From positions 37,224,879 to 37,288,878 of the forward strand of contig NC_084596.1 in assembly GCF_033807715.1 (NCBI RefSeq): 64,000 bases of DNA, given 5' to 3'. The stretch is from Cololabis saira (lineage: Eukaryota > Chordata > Actinopteri > Beloniformes > Belonidae). The notes under the pieces were generated by a model. It was not told the origin of the DNA. It did not search any database and worked only from the letters and a program-made list of their open reading frames with translations. Positions 1 through 10,502 of the stretch are shown here, in pieces (the stretch's first letter is position 1; each line of letters begins with the position of its first letter). Made by a program: the position numbers and the translations under genes.

Positions 1-150
1 GAAAAATCTGCCAGTGGAACAAGATTTTTTTGCTTGTAATGAGAAGATAAATCTTGTCCCACTGGCAGATTTTCCTACTTATTTCAAGTGAAAATTTACT
101 TGAAACAGGTAAAAATTGTCACATTTTTCTCGTGTTATTTTTCTGGTGAT
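1..150. repeat. Foldback MITE, cut by window start (unit 1)
   Basis: Two arms around a short loop are inverted copies: the left arm contains AAATCTGCCAGTGGAACAAG and the right arm CTTGTCCCACTGGCAGATTT. Three fuller copies lie at 10014, 24194 and 60934, where the left arm begins CACTGCAAAAACTC. This is a palindromic, non-coding miniature element of a kind common in teleosts; no transposase is present. It marks the left edge of each duplicated unit. Confidence 0.75.
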
Positions 151-329
151 GACTCTAAATGTTGAAATAGCAGTAAAACCACTTTCATTGATGAAATGAC
201 ATTAGGGATGAAAAGGGGGATGGCAGTTTTACAGGGGGGATGATTTGGACCGTTTTTATTTCAGGGGGGAAGCCATCCCCCCTCATCCCCCCTCATCTCG
301 AGTACTGTCCATACGGGAACATATTCCCC

Positions 330-595
330 CATTTGGGAGGATGTATGTTTGTGTGACGCTGAGCTGTGGAGTCACTGGAGTTCACTGTAACTCTCTGTGT
401 TACCAGAAGTTTGACAAACATTTGTACACGAGACTAAATGCTCCTGAAATGATTGATGGAGAGATGCAGCACTTCATGTCTGATTTTGGAGGGAGAATAT
501 CAGAGGGTCAACTATCCTGTTACGTCACAAACTTCACTCAAGAAACGCCGCATCTGCAATATTGTGCTGCAAAAACCACAAGTATTGTCTGCTGA
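330..595 (+). pseudogene. Immunoglobulin V-like exon fragment, unit 1
   Basis: I infer an Ig V-type domain remnant. The reading frame contains VTLSC (Cys codon at 365) and LQYCAAK (Cys codon at 563), with 66 residues from Cys to Cys, the usual V-set spacing. Eleven residues after the first Cys comes CYQK where V domains have WYQK or WFRQ, so the core Trp appears replaced by Cys. The stretch before the second Cys (VTNFTQETPHLQYC) resembles framework 3. There is no ATG, leader or recombination signal, and a stop follows at 593. The other two copies differ mostly at non-synonymous sites, which suggests no purifying selection. It could be chance similarity. Confidence 0.4.
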
Positions 596-599
596 GTTA

Positions 600-1030
600 C
601 TGGGGGGTCTGGTCTGGTTTGATTTAAACCTGCATGTCTGAACATCATAAACATTTACTGTAAATAGCAGTGAAAGATATGATCAGTATTTCAGCGTAAA
701 ACTCTGATCGATGTCATCAATCACTAAATAAAAGGAAAATAAATCCAGTTTCACCATCAAAGTAATGTGAATATCAAACATTCCTCCAAGTTCAGAGAGA
801 ATGTCCATGTGTGTGAATCCTCCGTTATAATGACATGTTTATGAACCTCATGTCTGCATGTGAAAGATCTCATTTGGTGCTTTTAACATGTGTTACATTT
901 TTAATATCTTTAAAATCTGTAAAGGTTCAAATCACATTTATTGACATCTTCATCTCATGGATTATTGTTAAAAGCTAACTTGTGTTTGTTCAGTGGTGGG
1001 TGTTGCATCATAAGGAGGTTCAGCGGTCAC
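600..1030. other. Non-coding interval upstream of unit 1 promoter
   Basis: AT-rich sequence conserved in all three units. I see no ORF or known repeat in it. Confidence 0.5.
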
Positions 1031-1036
1031 AAAGGC

Positions 1037-1066
1037 GAACATTCTAGAATCCGGTCCCTATAAATA
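1037..1066 (+). promoter_or_regulatory. Heat-shock element plus TATA box, unit 1
   Basis: GAAcaTTCtaGAA at 1037-1049 is a perfect three-box heat-shock element (alternating inverted nGAAn units), the binding site of HSF1 trimers. TATAAATA follows at 1059-1066, and the first ATG of the long coiled-coil ORF is 168 bp further on. The arrangement is that of a compact HSP-type promoter. It is kept in all three units. Confidence 0.7.
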
Positions 1067-1233
1067 CCAGCATGGAACTCTGCACTGATCTGTAGTATCT
1101 TGTACCTTCAAGACGCTGCCTGTCGCGAGCTTCTCTGGTGAAAACGACGTCTAAGACTCAGAAAACACCACAGAAAACGCTTCAGAACCTCTCACGAACA
1201 ATTGATCCACTTCCTTCTGTGCACGTTGTTGAA

Positions 1234-2391
1234 ATGGCTTTTAGAGGACGTCCAACAACGAGACCGGGATTTGTGAGCTCTGCCAACGACAGCGCTCAAT
1301 CCCAGGTCTCGGACGGTCTCGGCCCACTCCAAATGGAGGAAGAAGACTGCAAAGCAGAAAACGATTTCCTGTCCGACTACAACAACAAGCTCCATCTTAA
1401 AGTTGTTGAGCTTGAGGAGGAATTGAGCATATTTTTGATGATAAACCAGAACCTGTACTCACAAAGAACTGAGCTGGAAAAGCAGGTCCAGCAGCTGCAG
1501 GAGGAGAATAAGGCCCTCAGCCAGACAAAGAGAAACAACAAGAATCTGGGCCTTAAAGTTGTTGAACTGGAAGAGCAGGTCCAGCAGCTGCAGGAGGAGA
1601 ACAAAGCCCTCCGTGAGACAAATAAAAAACTGTCCAAAATGGAGATTAACCATGATGAAAAGATGAAACAGGCAAGATCGTGGTTAAAGCTGAAGGAGGC
1701 TGTAACGCAACTGAAAACTGAAAAACAGCTGTTGAAGGAAAAGGAGGAAGAGGTTGCAAATGAAAAAAGGATACTGGAAGAAAGTAAGAAGCAGTATCGG
1801 GGGATGACATCCAAAGTAGAGAATGATGAGAACATCCTCAAAGAGAAACAGCAAGGTTTGGAGGAAGAGATGAGGAAAGTTACTGAGAAGAACAGAGACC
1901 TCCAAAAACAGAAAGATGAACTGGAAAATGAGAAAAAGAAAGTGGAAGAGGTCAAAAGACAGGCTGAAGAAATGAAACAAGCAATCGAGAGGGAAATGGA
2001 GTATGTGAAAGATAAGAAAAATGACTTGGTAAGACAAGGATGGCAAATGTGTGAGGACAAGAAAACACATAAGATGGAAATAGAAGCTTTCCAAGCAGCA
2101 AAAGCTGATCTGCAGGAGAAAAGTAAAGACCTGCAACTGCTGTGGCGAACGATGAAAGAGGAAAAGGCCCAGATAAGATCGATGAAGGTACAAGAAAAGG
2201 AAAATTCTCTAAAAGTACAGAAAGAGAAGAAGAGGCTCTTGAGAGAGAGAATGTTCTCAAGAGACTACAGGAAAGAACTGGAAATGGTACTGAAGGAACT
2301 GGAGATGGAAAAGACACGAATCTTTGGCAGCACACAAGGCAAGGCCAGACAAGGCAAGTTTATTTGTATAGCACAATTCAACACAACGTAA
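1234..2391 (+). CDS. Long coiled-coil protein, unit 1 (truncated by LINE)
   Basis: An intronless ORF of 385 codons from ATG 1234 (MAFRGRPTTRPG). The frame is open upstream to about 1138, but only through a GTG, so I take the ATG. A roughly 50-residue polar head is followed by almost continuous heptads rich in E, K, Q and L, with a repeated block (ELEEQVQQLQEENKAL). There is no signal peptide or membrane span. The last 17 residues and the stop are encoded by an inserted L2 LINE; the old C-terminus lies at 3724-3836. Unit 1 lacks 21 residues (63 bp) present in units 2 and 3, deleted in frame between the internal repeats. Database names such as golgin-like would reflect coil composition only. 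Function unknown; the heat-shock promoter suggests stress-induced expression. Confidence 0.6.
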   Translation: MAFRGRPTTRPGFVSSANDSAQSQVSDGLGPLQMEEEDCKAENDFLSDYNNKLHLKVVELEEELSIFLMINQNLYSQRTELEKQVQQLQEENKALSQTKRNNKNLGLKVVELEEQVQQLQEENKALRETNKKLSKMEINHDEKMKQARSWLKLKEAVTQLKTEKQLLKEKEEEVANEKRILEESKKQYRGMTSKVENDENILKEKQQGLEEEMRKVTEKNRDLQKQKDELENEKKKVEEVKRQAEEMKQAIEREMEYVKDKKNDLVRQGWQMCEDKKTHKMEIEAFQAAKADLQEKSKDLQLLWRTMKEEKAQIRSMKVQEKENSLKVQKEKKRLLRERMFSRDYRKELEMVLKELEMEKTRIFGSTQGKARQGKFICIAQFNTT

Positions 2392-3723
2392 TTCAAAGTG
2401 CTCTACATCAACATTAAAAGTGGCAAGACACAATTAAAACATAAATAACAAATAAAATGAAATAAAATGATAAGAAAAGAGGTAAAATAATAGAAAGCAC
2501 AAGTTGTTAAAAAGTAAGGGCAGTAGAGTACAGCAGGTACACATCATATTCTTAAAATGGCAAGAATTACGTTTCTATACGGTCAAAACGTACAAAGACC
2601 GGGTCAAATACATTATTACAAAAGTAATCTGTCACAATTCGTACGGTGAATTAAACCAATTTGACAATTCTATGCCACAATGCCTGTTTCCAGGTCTTAT
2701 TTCACACAACAGACGGGAATTACGTTTCTATGCGGTCAAAACTTACAAAGACCGGGTCAAATACAGTATTAGAAAGAAATCTGTGCCGATTCGTGTGGTA
2801 AATCAAATCAATTTGACAATTCTACGTCAAAAAACCTGCATTCAGGGCTTATCCATAACTTTGCGCAGTTTTCAAAAGGTATTTAATTTGAGAGTACGCT
2901 TAAATAACAAATAAAATGAAATAAAATGATAAGAAAATAGGTAAAATAATAAAAAGCACAAGTTGTTAAAAAATAAGGGCAGTAGAGTCCAGCAGGTAAG
3001 TATTTAATTTAGGAGTACGCTTCAGTAAACAGTAATGTTTTTAGGCCTGATTTAAAGGATCTACAGTTGGAGCAGACCTCAGGTCTACAGGAAGTTTATT
3101 CCACCGGTGAGGAGCAGAATAACTGAACGCTGCCTCACCTTGCTTGGTTCTGGTTCTGGAACCACAACAAACCAGATCCAGATGAACCTCAGGGGTCTGG
3201 GAGCTTCATAGGAACTAACAGATCAACCATGTATTTTGGTCCAAGACCATTCAGGTCTTTGTAGACCAGCAGTAAGATTTTAAACTCTATCCTTTGACTC
3301 AGTGGAAGCCAGTGTACTGATTTCATGACCGGTGTAATGTGGTCCAGTTTACTGGTGTTTGTAAGGACTCTCAGCGTTCTGGATCAGCTGCAGCTGCCTG
3401 ATAGATTTCTTGTTAAGGCTTGTAAAGATGCCATTGCAATAATCCAACCTACTGAAAATGAGTGCATGGATAAGTTTTTCCGTGTCTTGTTTAGACAGAA
3501 TCCCCTTAATTCTAGCAATGTTTTTCAGGTGGTAATAGGCAGATTTAGTGATAAACTTTAGATGGCTGTTGAAGTTCAGGTCTGAGTCAATAATTACACC
3601 AAGATTTCTGGCTTGATTTGTAGCTGTCAATGACATAGAGTCAAGGTGATGTTTTCCCTTTCACTTTTAGGGCCAAAAATGATCACCTCTGTTTTTTTCT
3701 GCATTTAGATGGAGAACATTCTG
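2338..3723 (-). mobile_element. 5'-truncated L2-type LINE, unit 1
   Basis: The minus strand encodes the C-terminal reverse-transcriptase region of an L2-clade LINE: LHLNAEKTE near 3715, then RNLGVIIDSDLNFNSH, then IRQLQLIQNAE, then after a frameshift a stretch ending WLPLSQRIEFKILLLVYK. The 3' tail (GGCAAGGCCAGACAAGGCAAG on plus) is typical of teleost L2. The 9-bp duplication GCACACAAG at 2330-2338 and 3724-3732 gives the insertion ends. The element is dead: the 5' end is missing and RT is frameshifted. A 459-bp internal direct duplication starts at 2447 and 2906. It interrupts the coiled-coil gene. Confidence 0.85.
2504..2914 (+). other. 136-codon ORF with two similar halves inside the LINE tail
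   Basis: The ORF contains two related blocks of about 50 residues, starting QELRFYTVKTYKDRVKY and RELRFYAVKTYKDRVKY. It lies within the duplicated 3' part of the LINE and is repeated in units 2 (12739-13149) and 3 (26921-27331) with a few changes. It starts with a non-ATG codon. I do not recognise it; it may be a non-coding tandem duplication that happens to stay open. Confidence 0.25.
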
Positions 3724-3836
3724 GCACACAAGACACACAAGACCAAGAGTGTGCAGAACTCAAGAGAGAGGTGGAAAACGAGAAGGAAAAGGAAGCCGCA
3801 CAGAAAAAAGAGCTGCAAGAGGAGACGAATCAATGA
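3724..3836 (+). pseudogene. Severed C-terminal coding end of coiled-coil gene, unit 1
   Basis: After the LINE, the reading frame of the coiled-coil gene resumes in register if one copy of the 9-bp duplication is removed. It reads on as heptad-rich coil (CAELKREVENEKEKE) to TGA at 3834. Coil-like coding continues about ten codons past that stop, so the stop may itself be secondary. Confidence 0.6.
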
Positions 3837-3867
3837 GATGAACAGGAGACGAAAGAACTGGAGAAAG

Positions 3868-4470
3868 CGCTTGGGCGTCTCCGGGTCTCCCCGGGGGGGC
3901 TGGGCCGTGGACGTGGGGGCCCCACTCGGAGGGCCCGGCCCTGGGTGTCTATGTCTTATGTTGTCAGTATGAATGGGAGGATGTTGGACCGTTTCCCTCC
4001 GTCTGGGGGCTCCGGCGGCGCCGGGGGCGCCCGTGGAGGTACGGTGGGGCCCTGGCCCGGCTCGGAGGGCTGGCTCCCGTCTACTGGATGGCCGGTGGGG
4101 GGACGCGGGTGTCTTATCAGGGCCGGCTTTGCTGGTCCTGCCTCCTGGCTTCGGCCTCTTCTCCCCCTCCTTCCCCTCCCTGTTTTTATGGCATTAATCA
4201 CATGCACTCAACACCAGGGGCGGGAGGGGGTCCCACATCACCCGCGCTCCCTCACCGGCCTGGGATACGTGGGTCGGGGTACCCGGGCCCGGCGGGGCTC
4301 GCCGTGCAGCCTGGGGTGCCTTCTGGCAGTGCTGGACCCCCCCGGGGAGGGGGAAACGGTGCGTGATTGTGTGTCTGTGTCGGTGAGAATGCGGTATGGA
4401 AGGGTCCTGCCATGGAGGATTTGAGCCTCCATTGGCAGGCCATCAAAACTAAATAATAAAAAAAAAAAAT
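3868..4470. repeat. GC-rich dispersed repeat, unit 1
   Basis: An abrupt shift to very GC-rich sequence, shared with unit 2 (from about 14192) and ending in an A-rich tail. Unit 2 carries about 200 bp more inside it (14427-14630). The many overlapping ORFs on both strands are composition effects. Family not recognised. Confidence 0.6.
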
Positions 4471-5988
4471 GATAAAGATCAGTCCGCTGAGCATCTGTTC
4501 TGTAATGTTAATATTACGGTGTCATGTTAAGCCATATCTCCTGGGATTATTACAATATAACTGAATGTATTTACACAGAAACAGGTTTGATGTGAACTGG
4601 ATACTAGATATCTCTCATAATTTTCGCTAACTTCATTTTTATTTTGCTCATGTTTATGCAACTCTTGGGGCCACATTTTCTCTGGTTAGCATGTTTTAGC
4701 CACAATATTGTTGACTTACAGATTATAACAACCATTGCAACAGCAGCTGAGTGTCTGTAATTTCTGAAATAAGCCCCGAAATGTGGTCCATCATTGTTAC
4801 AAGAGGGGAGGGAAAAGCAGGAGTTCTTGTGGTTGAGGAAAGAAAAAGTTCTCTGATATCTGCAGAGAAGCTGAGATGACAACAGGTCTGTCTGAGGGAG
4901 CACGACGGACCGATACCGACGCTGAATGATCACAAGAACTCATCTGGGCTCAAACAGAACCTTTAAGGAAGCTTCAGAATGAGGAGATGTCGATTTCGAT
5001 AAACAGAAATAAACACTGATGGAAACTTTAGATTTCTGATTCTGAAATGATGCTATCTATTAAGAAGTACAAACAACATGCATTACATGGATGTTTGTTC
5101 ATGCAGTAGAAGAAAAACAAAATGAATCAAAATGTTTCCTGAAAGCAGCGTTTACTAGAACCGAGATCATTTTGAGTTGACTCTTTGCAGAAGCAGCACC
5201 TTCTAACGTTCAAGAACAGTCTGTTATATATGATATATTACCTATGATCATTTAATATTAACAGGGAGCAAGAAAAGACATGCTGTTCAAGGCTGGAAAG
5301 ACGTCCCAAAGATGTATTTCAGTGGATCAGACACATTGTAGCTGCTGAATGAGGGTGCTGCATGTTAGAATAAGGAATTGGTCTACTCATGTTCCTGGTG
5401 ATCTTTCACTGTTCACTTACGTTTCAGGGAATGAGAAAGTTCTGTGTGGAGGGGCAGCGGGACTTTAGGGAGTATTTTAACACAAGACCTAAGTGTCATG
5501 GGCAGCACTAGAGGAGACTCGAGGTCTAAATGTGAACAATGCACCGTTCATAATCACTGACAGAACCAAAGTTACAACTTTCTATGTGAGCTCACGATGA
5601 CACGAGTCTCAAAACCAGCGCCTCAGACGAACAGTTGCTGCTGATGTGTTGTGGCTTGGACAGATCGCAGCTAGTCCTCAGAGGAGAACAGCTATGAGAG
5701 GTTTTATTGTGGAGGAGGGGTATTTTTAAGGTTGAGGTTGTGTGTAATAGTAATTAGGGTGGAGGTTGAGTTAAAGAATCTAAGAAACATGGTTTCATAG
5801 ATGCAGCAGCTCATTGAGCTCCCTAGAAGAGGCCAGAGTGTGAGGAGGCGACTGGGAGGGAGATCCAGGAGCTGCAGTATGGAGGTGTGGACTGATGAAG
5901 AGGAGGTTACCTGAGAGGGGGAAGAGGGCGAGGATCTGGCTGGACCCCGCGCAGCTGCCGCAGGTTCCACCACAGACTCACTGGGTTC
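4471..5988. other. Non-coding block of the duplicated unit, unit 1
   Basis: About 1.5 kb nearly identical to 14930-16441 and 30580-32042. Short minus-strand ORFs (109 and 89 codons) are present in all copies but show no recognisable domain, and the copies are too similar to test for selection. No gene or known repeat recognised. Confidence 0.45.
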
Positions 5989-6865
5989 CAGTGGTGGACA
6001 GTAACGGAGTAAATTTACTTGAGTACTGTACTTAAGTACATATCCAGAGGATTTGTACTTTACTTGAGTATTAGATTTCTTTGGTACTTATTACTCTTAC
6101 TTGAATACATTTCCAAGACAAATATTTTTACTTTTACTCGAGTAAATTTCTAGGAAGGCTGAAAAGTACTCGTTACTTTCAGGTCTGCTCTTTTATCTTC
6201 TTCCCTAAAATCCTATTTTTAGACGGATATTGGGAGACAGGCACAGAGACAGACATTGGGAGACAGTTTGTTATGCTCTATATTGCTATATTGTGCTGGT
6301 ACATGTCCTTCCTGTAAAGTTAAGTGACTTCAACATTGAGTTATTGAAAGCAGAGATGTAGTTTTTTGTAAACAGTGGTCTATGAGGGGGATCCAGACTT
6401 AGTTGGATGGTGCAGGTTCATTTGGTTTCAGTCCATGATTGTTAATAAACTCTGCATCATCTGCTGTCCTCTTATGATCCCATTCATTTGATTTGTTTTT
6501 GGTGTTTCTGCAGGTTTTATATAACATTGTGGTTCTAAAAGCAGCACAACAGTGCAGCTGGTTTCAAAGAGTTAATTCTCAGAAACAATAGTTAAAAGAT
6601 CCTTAAATTAATTTAGAAAAAATATAGTAATTTACTGATGTGGAAAATAAGAAATTTACTCTTACTCTTACTCTTACTTTTACTGAAAGTAAATTTAAAA
6701 GCATTTACTTTTGGATACTTAAGTACCTTTAAAAGCAAGTACTTTTCTACTCTTACTCGAGTAATATTTTGACTGAGCTACTTTTACTTGTAACAGAGTA
6801 AATTTTGACCAGTAGTATTTGTACTCTTACTCAAGTACTGGGGTCGAGTACTCTGTCCACCTCTG
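5989..6865. mobile_element. hAT-type non-autonomous element, unit 1
   Basis: Terminal inverted repeats begin CAGTGGTGGACAGTAACGGA and end AGTACTCTGTCCACCTCTG. Flanks CTGGGTTC (5981-5988) and CTGGGCTC (6866-6873) match at 7 of 8 bases, an 8-bp duplication as hAT elements make. The interior is full of short ACTTAAGTA and CTCTTACT motifs and has no transposase. Copies in units 2 and 3 sit at 16442 and 32043. Confidence 0.8.
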
Positions 6866-6934
6866 CTGGGCTCCTCCCCACTCATAGCAGTATCTACAAA
6901 AGCAAGCGATCCCATTCATCAGCCTTACTTAAAG

Positions 6935-7470
6935 TATAAAAGTAAAAGTAATGTAAGGGGGAAAAAAGCCATTAAGGACAAAAGACATTGAAAATGAATG
7001 CATCTTAGTATAATGCAAATATATTAAAGAACCATATATGTGTACTATTGAGCATTAACATGTGTTTCAGAGAGCAGGAGATATGATGACTAGTTGTCTA
7101 TAAGTATTGTAAAGTCAAACTTCAGAGGCATGTTATCATTTATCCTAACCTTTATTGGAATGTACATCCAAGTTTAGTTGCAGGAATCAGAGGGAACGGA
7201 TGTAAGAACAAAACTGGACAAGAACATCTGAAACAACCACAACCAAATTCACTCTATCCGGATGGAGCAATTTAACTGGATAGTTTTTATTTAAAGGCCA
7301 AAATGAAATAGAGTAACGAGGCTGTTTTTAAAATGTAAGGAGTAAAAAGTACAGATAATTGCGTGAAAATGTAAGGAGTAAAAGTAAAAAGTCGTCTGAA
7401 AAATAATTACTCCAGTGAAGTATAGATAACCAAAATTTCTACTTAAGTAAGGTAACGAAGTATTTGTACG
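6935..7470 (-). mobile_element. Second hAT-like miniature element, unit 1 (ends eroded)
   Basis: Homologous to 17643-18188 in unit 2, where the terminus is intact and reads (minus) CAGAGGTGTCAAGTAACGAA. In unit 1 that terminus is replaced at about 7468 by GAAGCATACAAAG. No coding capacity. Confidence 0.6.
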
Positions 7471-7836
7471 AAGCATACAAAGTGATTTTTATTTTCTTGG
7501 CTGTTATTGGTGGTGCTGTTTCAGCACATGCTGTCCCGTTTACTTCACGTCTGCCTGGCTCTCAAATGAAGATCCAGTGCCGGGGCTGAAAACTAACGCG
7601 TGTGGTCAGAGGAGGCTCGAGACGTCTGAACACGTGCTGATCTCGCATCTTCCTCTCATTACATCCGCCATATGAAAACCAATGTCAGCGATTAGCTAGT
7701 TAGAGAAGCATGTAATCCAAGCCCGCTTACTTGATAAGTAATCAGTTACAACACAAAGTAACTGACTGCTGAATAGAGAAAAGACTTTGAGTTGTTCATA
7801 TATTTTCCTCCTGCTCTGTAAGCTTCAAAAAGCTGT
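7471..7836. other. Shared non-coding segment, unit 1
   Basis: Matches unit 2 from about 20449 to 20833. No coding sequence recognised. Confidence 0.4.
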
Positions 7837-8482
7837 CAATAACCCTTTTAAAACCCTGGCAATAACCCGGATTTGCACGGCCATGTAAACGCCAATAACC
7901 CTTTTGAATAACCCGAATTTGCTCATATTCCGGTTTTTAAAAACCCGAATATGACCCCTGGGTTACTCCTTTTAAAACCCAAATATTCGGTCATGTAAAC
8001 GCCAAACAGAATATCCCCATCAAACGGAACATGAATTTGTTTTCTGCACATGCTCTGTTCACAAGGAATCCTGGTCTTTTTTTTTTTTTTTTTTTCTGGT
8101 CTTTTGAGTCCAGGAAGTTCTTATAAACACGGTGAAACGCAAGACCACGTCACACTTTTGGAGTGAGGAGGAGACTAATCACTTCATAAATGTAATGAAG
8201 GATATGAACATTTTGGCATTTGTAGACGGTAGAAAGTACGGGGATAGCGAGATTTACAAGAAGGTGAGCGAAAAGTTGCGCGAAGCAGCATTTGTTTTGA
8301 ATTTGGGAACAGGAAGAAGAAGCGGAAATGGCGGGAATTGCGTCATGATGTTCTCCGTGCGTCGCTGGTTTGATCCAGATATCCCGAATGATTAATTACC
8401 ATGTAAACGGAATATTCCGAATGTTTCAGTAACCGGAATATTAGCAATAACCTGAATTTTGACTGCATGTAAACATAGTAAT
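7837..8482 (+). mobile_element. DNA-transposon remnant with Myb/SANT-like ORF
   Basis: Sequence exactly filling the interval where units 1 and 2 diverge. Both ends carry related CATGTAAAC motifs. The open frame at 8132-8395 (GTG start) encodes a Myb/SANT-like fold: FWSEEET, a DGRKYGDSEIYKKVSEKLRE stretch, then divergence and a stop. Such domains occur in the accessory protein of PIF/Harbinger-type transposons; that assignment is inference. The domain is incomplete and there is no transposase. Confidence 0.55.
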
Positions 8483-8773
8483 TGTCGTTGCCCACACGAC
8501 TGGGCCGTGCCCTGCCGGGCCTCATGGCTGCAGGCCGTGGTTACTCACGCCCAGGCACGGGGGACGAGGAGGACATGACATTTATATCTGTAAAAAATGT
8601 TATAATGCAAACTGTAGATGCTGCAAGGTAAAAGCTGAAGGTCCACAGAGTAAAAAACAAAAATCCCAAACTACAATAAAGAGTGTGAGTGACTCTCGTT
8701 CCTGTTCTGAGTAGCCGTCCACTTGTCTCATCGAGCTAAATGTCTCTGCAGGGAAGAAAAATCACTGATGAAA
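8483..8773. other. Shared segment next to GTF2I remnant, unit 1
   Basis: Matches 23194-23455 of unit 2. The plus frame contains a Cys-rich peptide (YICKKCYNANCRCCK) in both units; the minus strand shows acceptor-like pyrimidine-AG sites. Neither is sufficient to call a gene. Confidence 0.3.
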
Positions 8774-8793
8774 CAGTTTGGACTCCGTGCAAT
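8774..8793 (-). pseudogene. First bases of a GTF2I-repeat exon (rest deleted), unit 1
   Basis: The acceptor (pyrimidine tract then AG at 8794) and about 20 bases of exon are identical to the longer exon at 23526-23731 in unit 2. The remainder was deleted in unit 1. Confidence 0.5.
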
Positions 8794-9059
8794 CTGGAGA
8801 CGGGAGACAGGATGTGTTTCAAATATCTAAAATGTCAAACATGAGTCGGCATCAGAGACAGGGATGAAGGCATCTCTTGTTTTAGTTGCTCAGTGAAAAG
8901 TTCAGGCCTAAAAAACCAACACGAGTTTTGACACCCAGGTGCAAATGTACCATAAATAAGGAAATATTACTAAAAGAGGAAGGATATCCATCTGCATCAT
9001 GAAACTCAGGTCTGTGAAGATTATTTGGTTTATATTTTACTCAGCTTTTGATAACAAGC

Positions 9060-9182
9060 TGGATCTGACTGCTGGCAGACAAGATTGTGCATGGTGTGGT
9101 CTTCCCAGGGAGATTCTCTCTGGCAGCCCCGTCATGAACAGATCTTCTGGAAACATCTGGAACTTGGAGTACGGCAGCTTGG
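9060..9182 (-). pseudogene. GTF2I-repeat exon remnant, unit 1
   Basis: On the minus strand, after an AG acceptor at 9183-9184, the frame reads [15 protein letters not shown] then [13 protein letters not shown]. This matches the second half of a GTF2I repeat (family pattern: PY..F..NP..L.V.GLPEGI.FRRP), the DNA-binding I-repeat of TFII-I and GTF2IRD proteins. Only half of one repeat is seen and no complete gene surrounds it. Unit 2 has lost this exon in a deletion at about 23909. It would lie 5' of the exon at 8793. Confidence 0.6.
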
Positions 9183-9239
9183 CTGCTTCAGGAAGACTTC
9201 AGCCGGGGAAGAGGAGATCATGTGTTTATTGATTAAAAT

Positions 9240-10013
9240 AAAAAAGTCAGGCTCTCATATTTAGTGTTTGGCCTGATTTCAATGAGTGACCACAAAATGA
9301 TCTTCAATGCAGTAAGTCTGATTTTTAAGTTCTGGAAGCATATACTGTATTTAAAGCACGCTTAAAATCCTTCAGTTTTCTGGTTTGCAACGTCAGACAA
9401 CGTTAGATGACTAATTATGTAGTGCTTGCAAGCAACCATCATCCAACATCTAGTCAATGTCACCTTAAAGTTTGAACGACCTGACTGTTTTATTGCGCTT
9501 TATATGTTTTATCATGTGCTTTATAATGCATTGCACCTTGTGGTCCGCAAAATACGGTATTCACCGATGCTCAGGTTAATTAATCACCATCAATACTTTT
9601 CCCTCAATGACAGGTTTCATATCCTGTTTGTCATATCCAAATAAACACACAAATAAATCTCCACATTTTGATGAAATCAGCCCCACAATCAAGTAAATAT
9701 CAACAGTGAAACAACATCCATACGCAGTACTCGAGTTGTAAAACAAAAATCAGGGGGGATAGTGGATTTTATCATTATCATTGGATTTTATATTTTATGG
9801 GGACAGATCATTTGTGCTGATTACAAATAATAGCACTGACCAAAACACCTGCATAAATACTGCAGGAATGACATAGCAGCAGTTAAATGCAGCCTTCTGT
9901 AAGCTTTAAATATCCACTGGGCTTACATCAAATACATCAAAACACAACAATAAAGAACAGTTTTCTGAACTTATCAATATGACTCTGTCCTTCACAGGAT
10001 AAGTAAAATGGAT
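9240..10013. other. AT-rich non-coding interval, end of unit 1
   Basis: No coding sequence recognised. From about 9727 it matches units 2 and 3 and the detached fragment at 60.85 kb, leading into the foldback MITE. Confidence 0.45.
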
Positions 10014-10328
10014 CACTGCAAAAACTCAAAATCTTAACAAGAATATTTGTCTTATTTCTAGTTAAAATGTCTCATTTTAGTAAAAACATCTCATTACACT
10101 TAAAACAAGACTCATCACTGGAAAAAACAACAATTTTCACCTGTTACAAGTAGATTTTCACTTGAAATAAGTAGAAAAATCTGCCAGTGGAACAAGATTT
10201 TTTTGCTTGTAATGAGAAGATAAATCTTGTCCCACTGGCAGATTTTCCTACTTATTTCAAGTGAAAATTTACTTGAAACAGGTAAAAATTGTCACATTTT
10301 TCTCGTGTTATTTTTCTGGTGATGACTC
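10014..10328. repeat. Foldback MITE, unit 2 boundary
   Basis: Nearly complete palindromic element: left arm from CACTGCAAAAACTC, hairpin core around 10173-10250, right arm fading at CTGGTGATGAC. Same family as at 1, 24194 and 60934. Confidence 0.75.
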
Positions 10329-10502
10329 TAAATGTTGAAATAGCAGTAAAACCACATTCATTGATGAAATGACATTAGGGATGAAAAGGGGGATGGCAGT
10401 TTTACAGGGGGGATGATTTGGACCGTTTTTATTTCAGGGGGGATGCCATCCCCCCTCATCCGCCCTCATTTCGAGTACTGTCCATACGGGAACATATTCC
10501 CC

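Noticed and set aside
595..640. V(D)J recombination signal after the Ig V-like fragment
   Set aside because: CACAAGT after the second Cys is not a good heptamer, and no nonamer is found at 12 or 23 bases.
3945..4494. Overlapping Gly/Pro/Arg-rich frames on both strands
   Set aside because: Product of the GC-rich repeat's composition, with no motif and no consistent frame between units 1 and 2.
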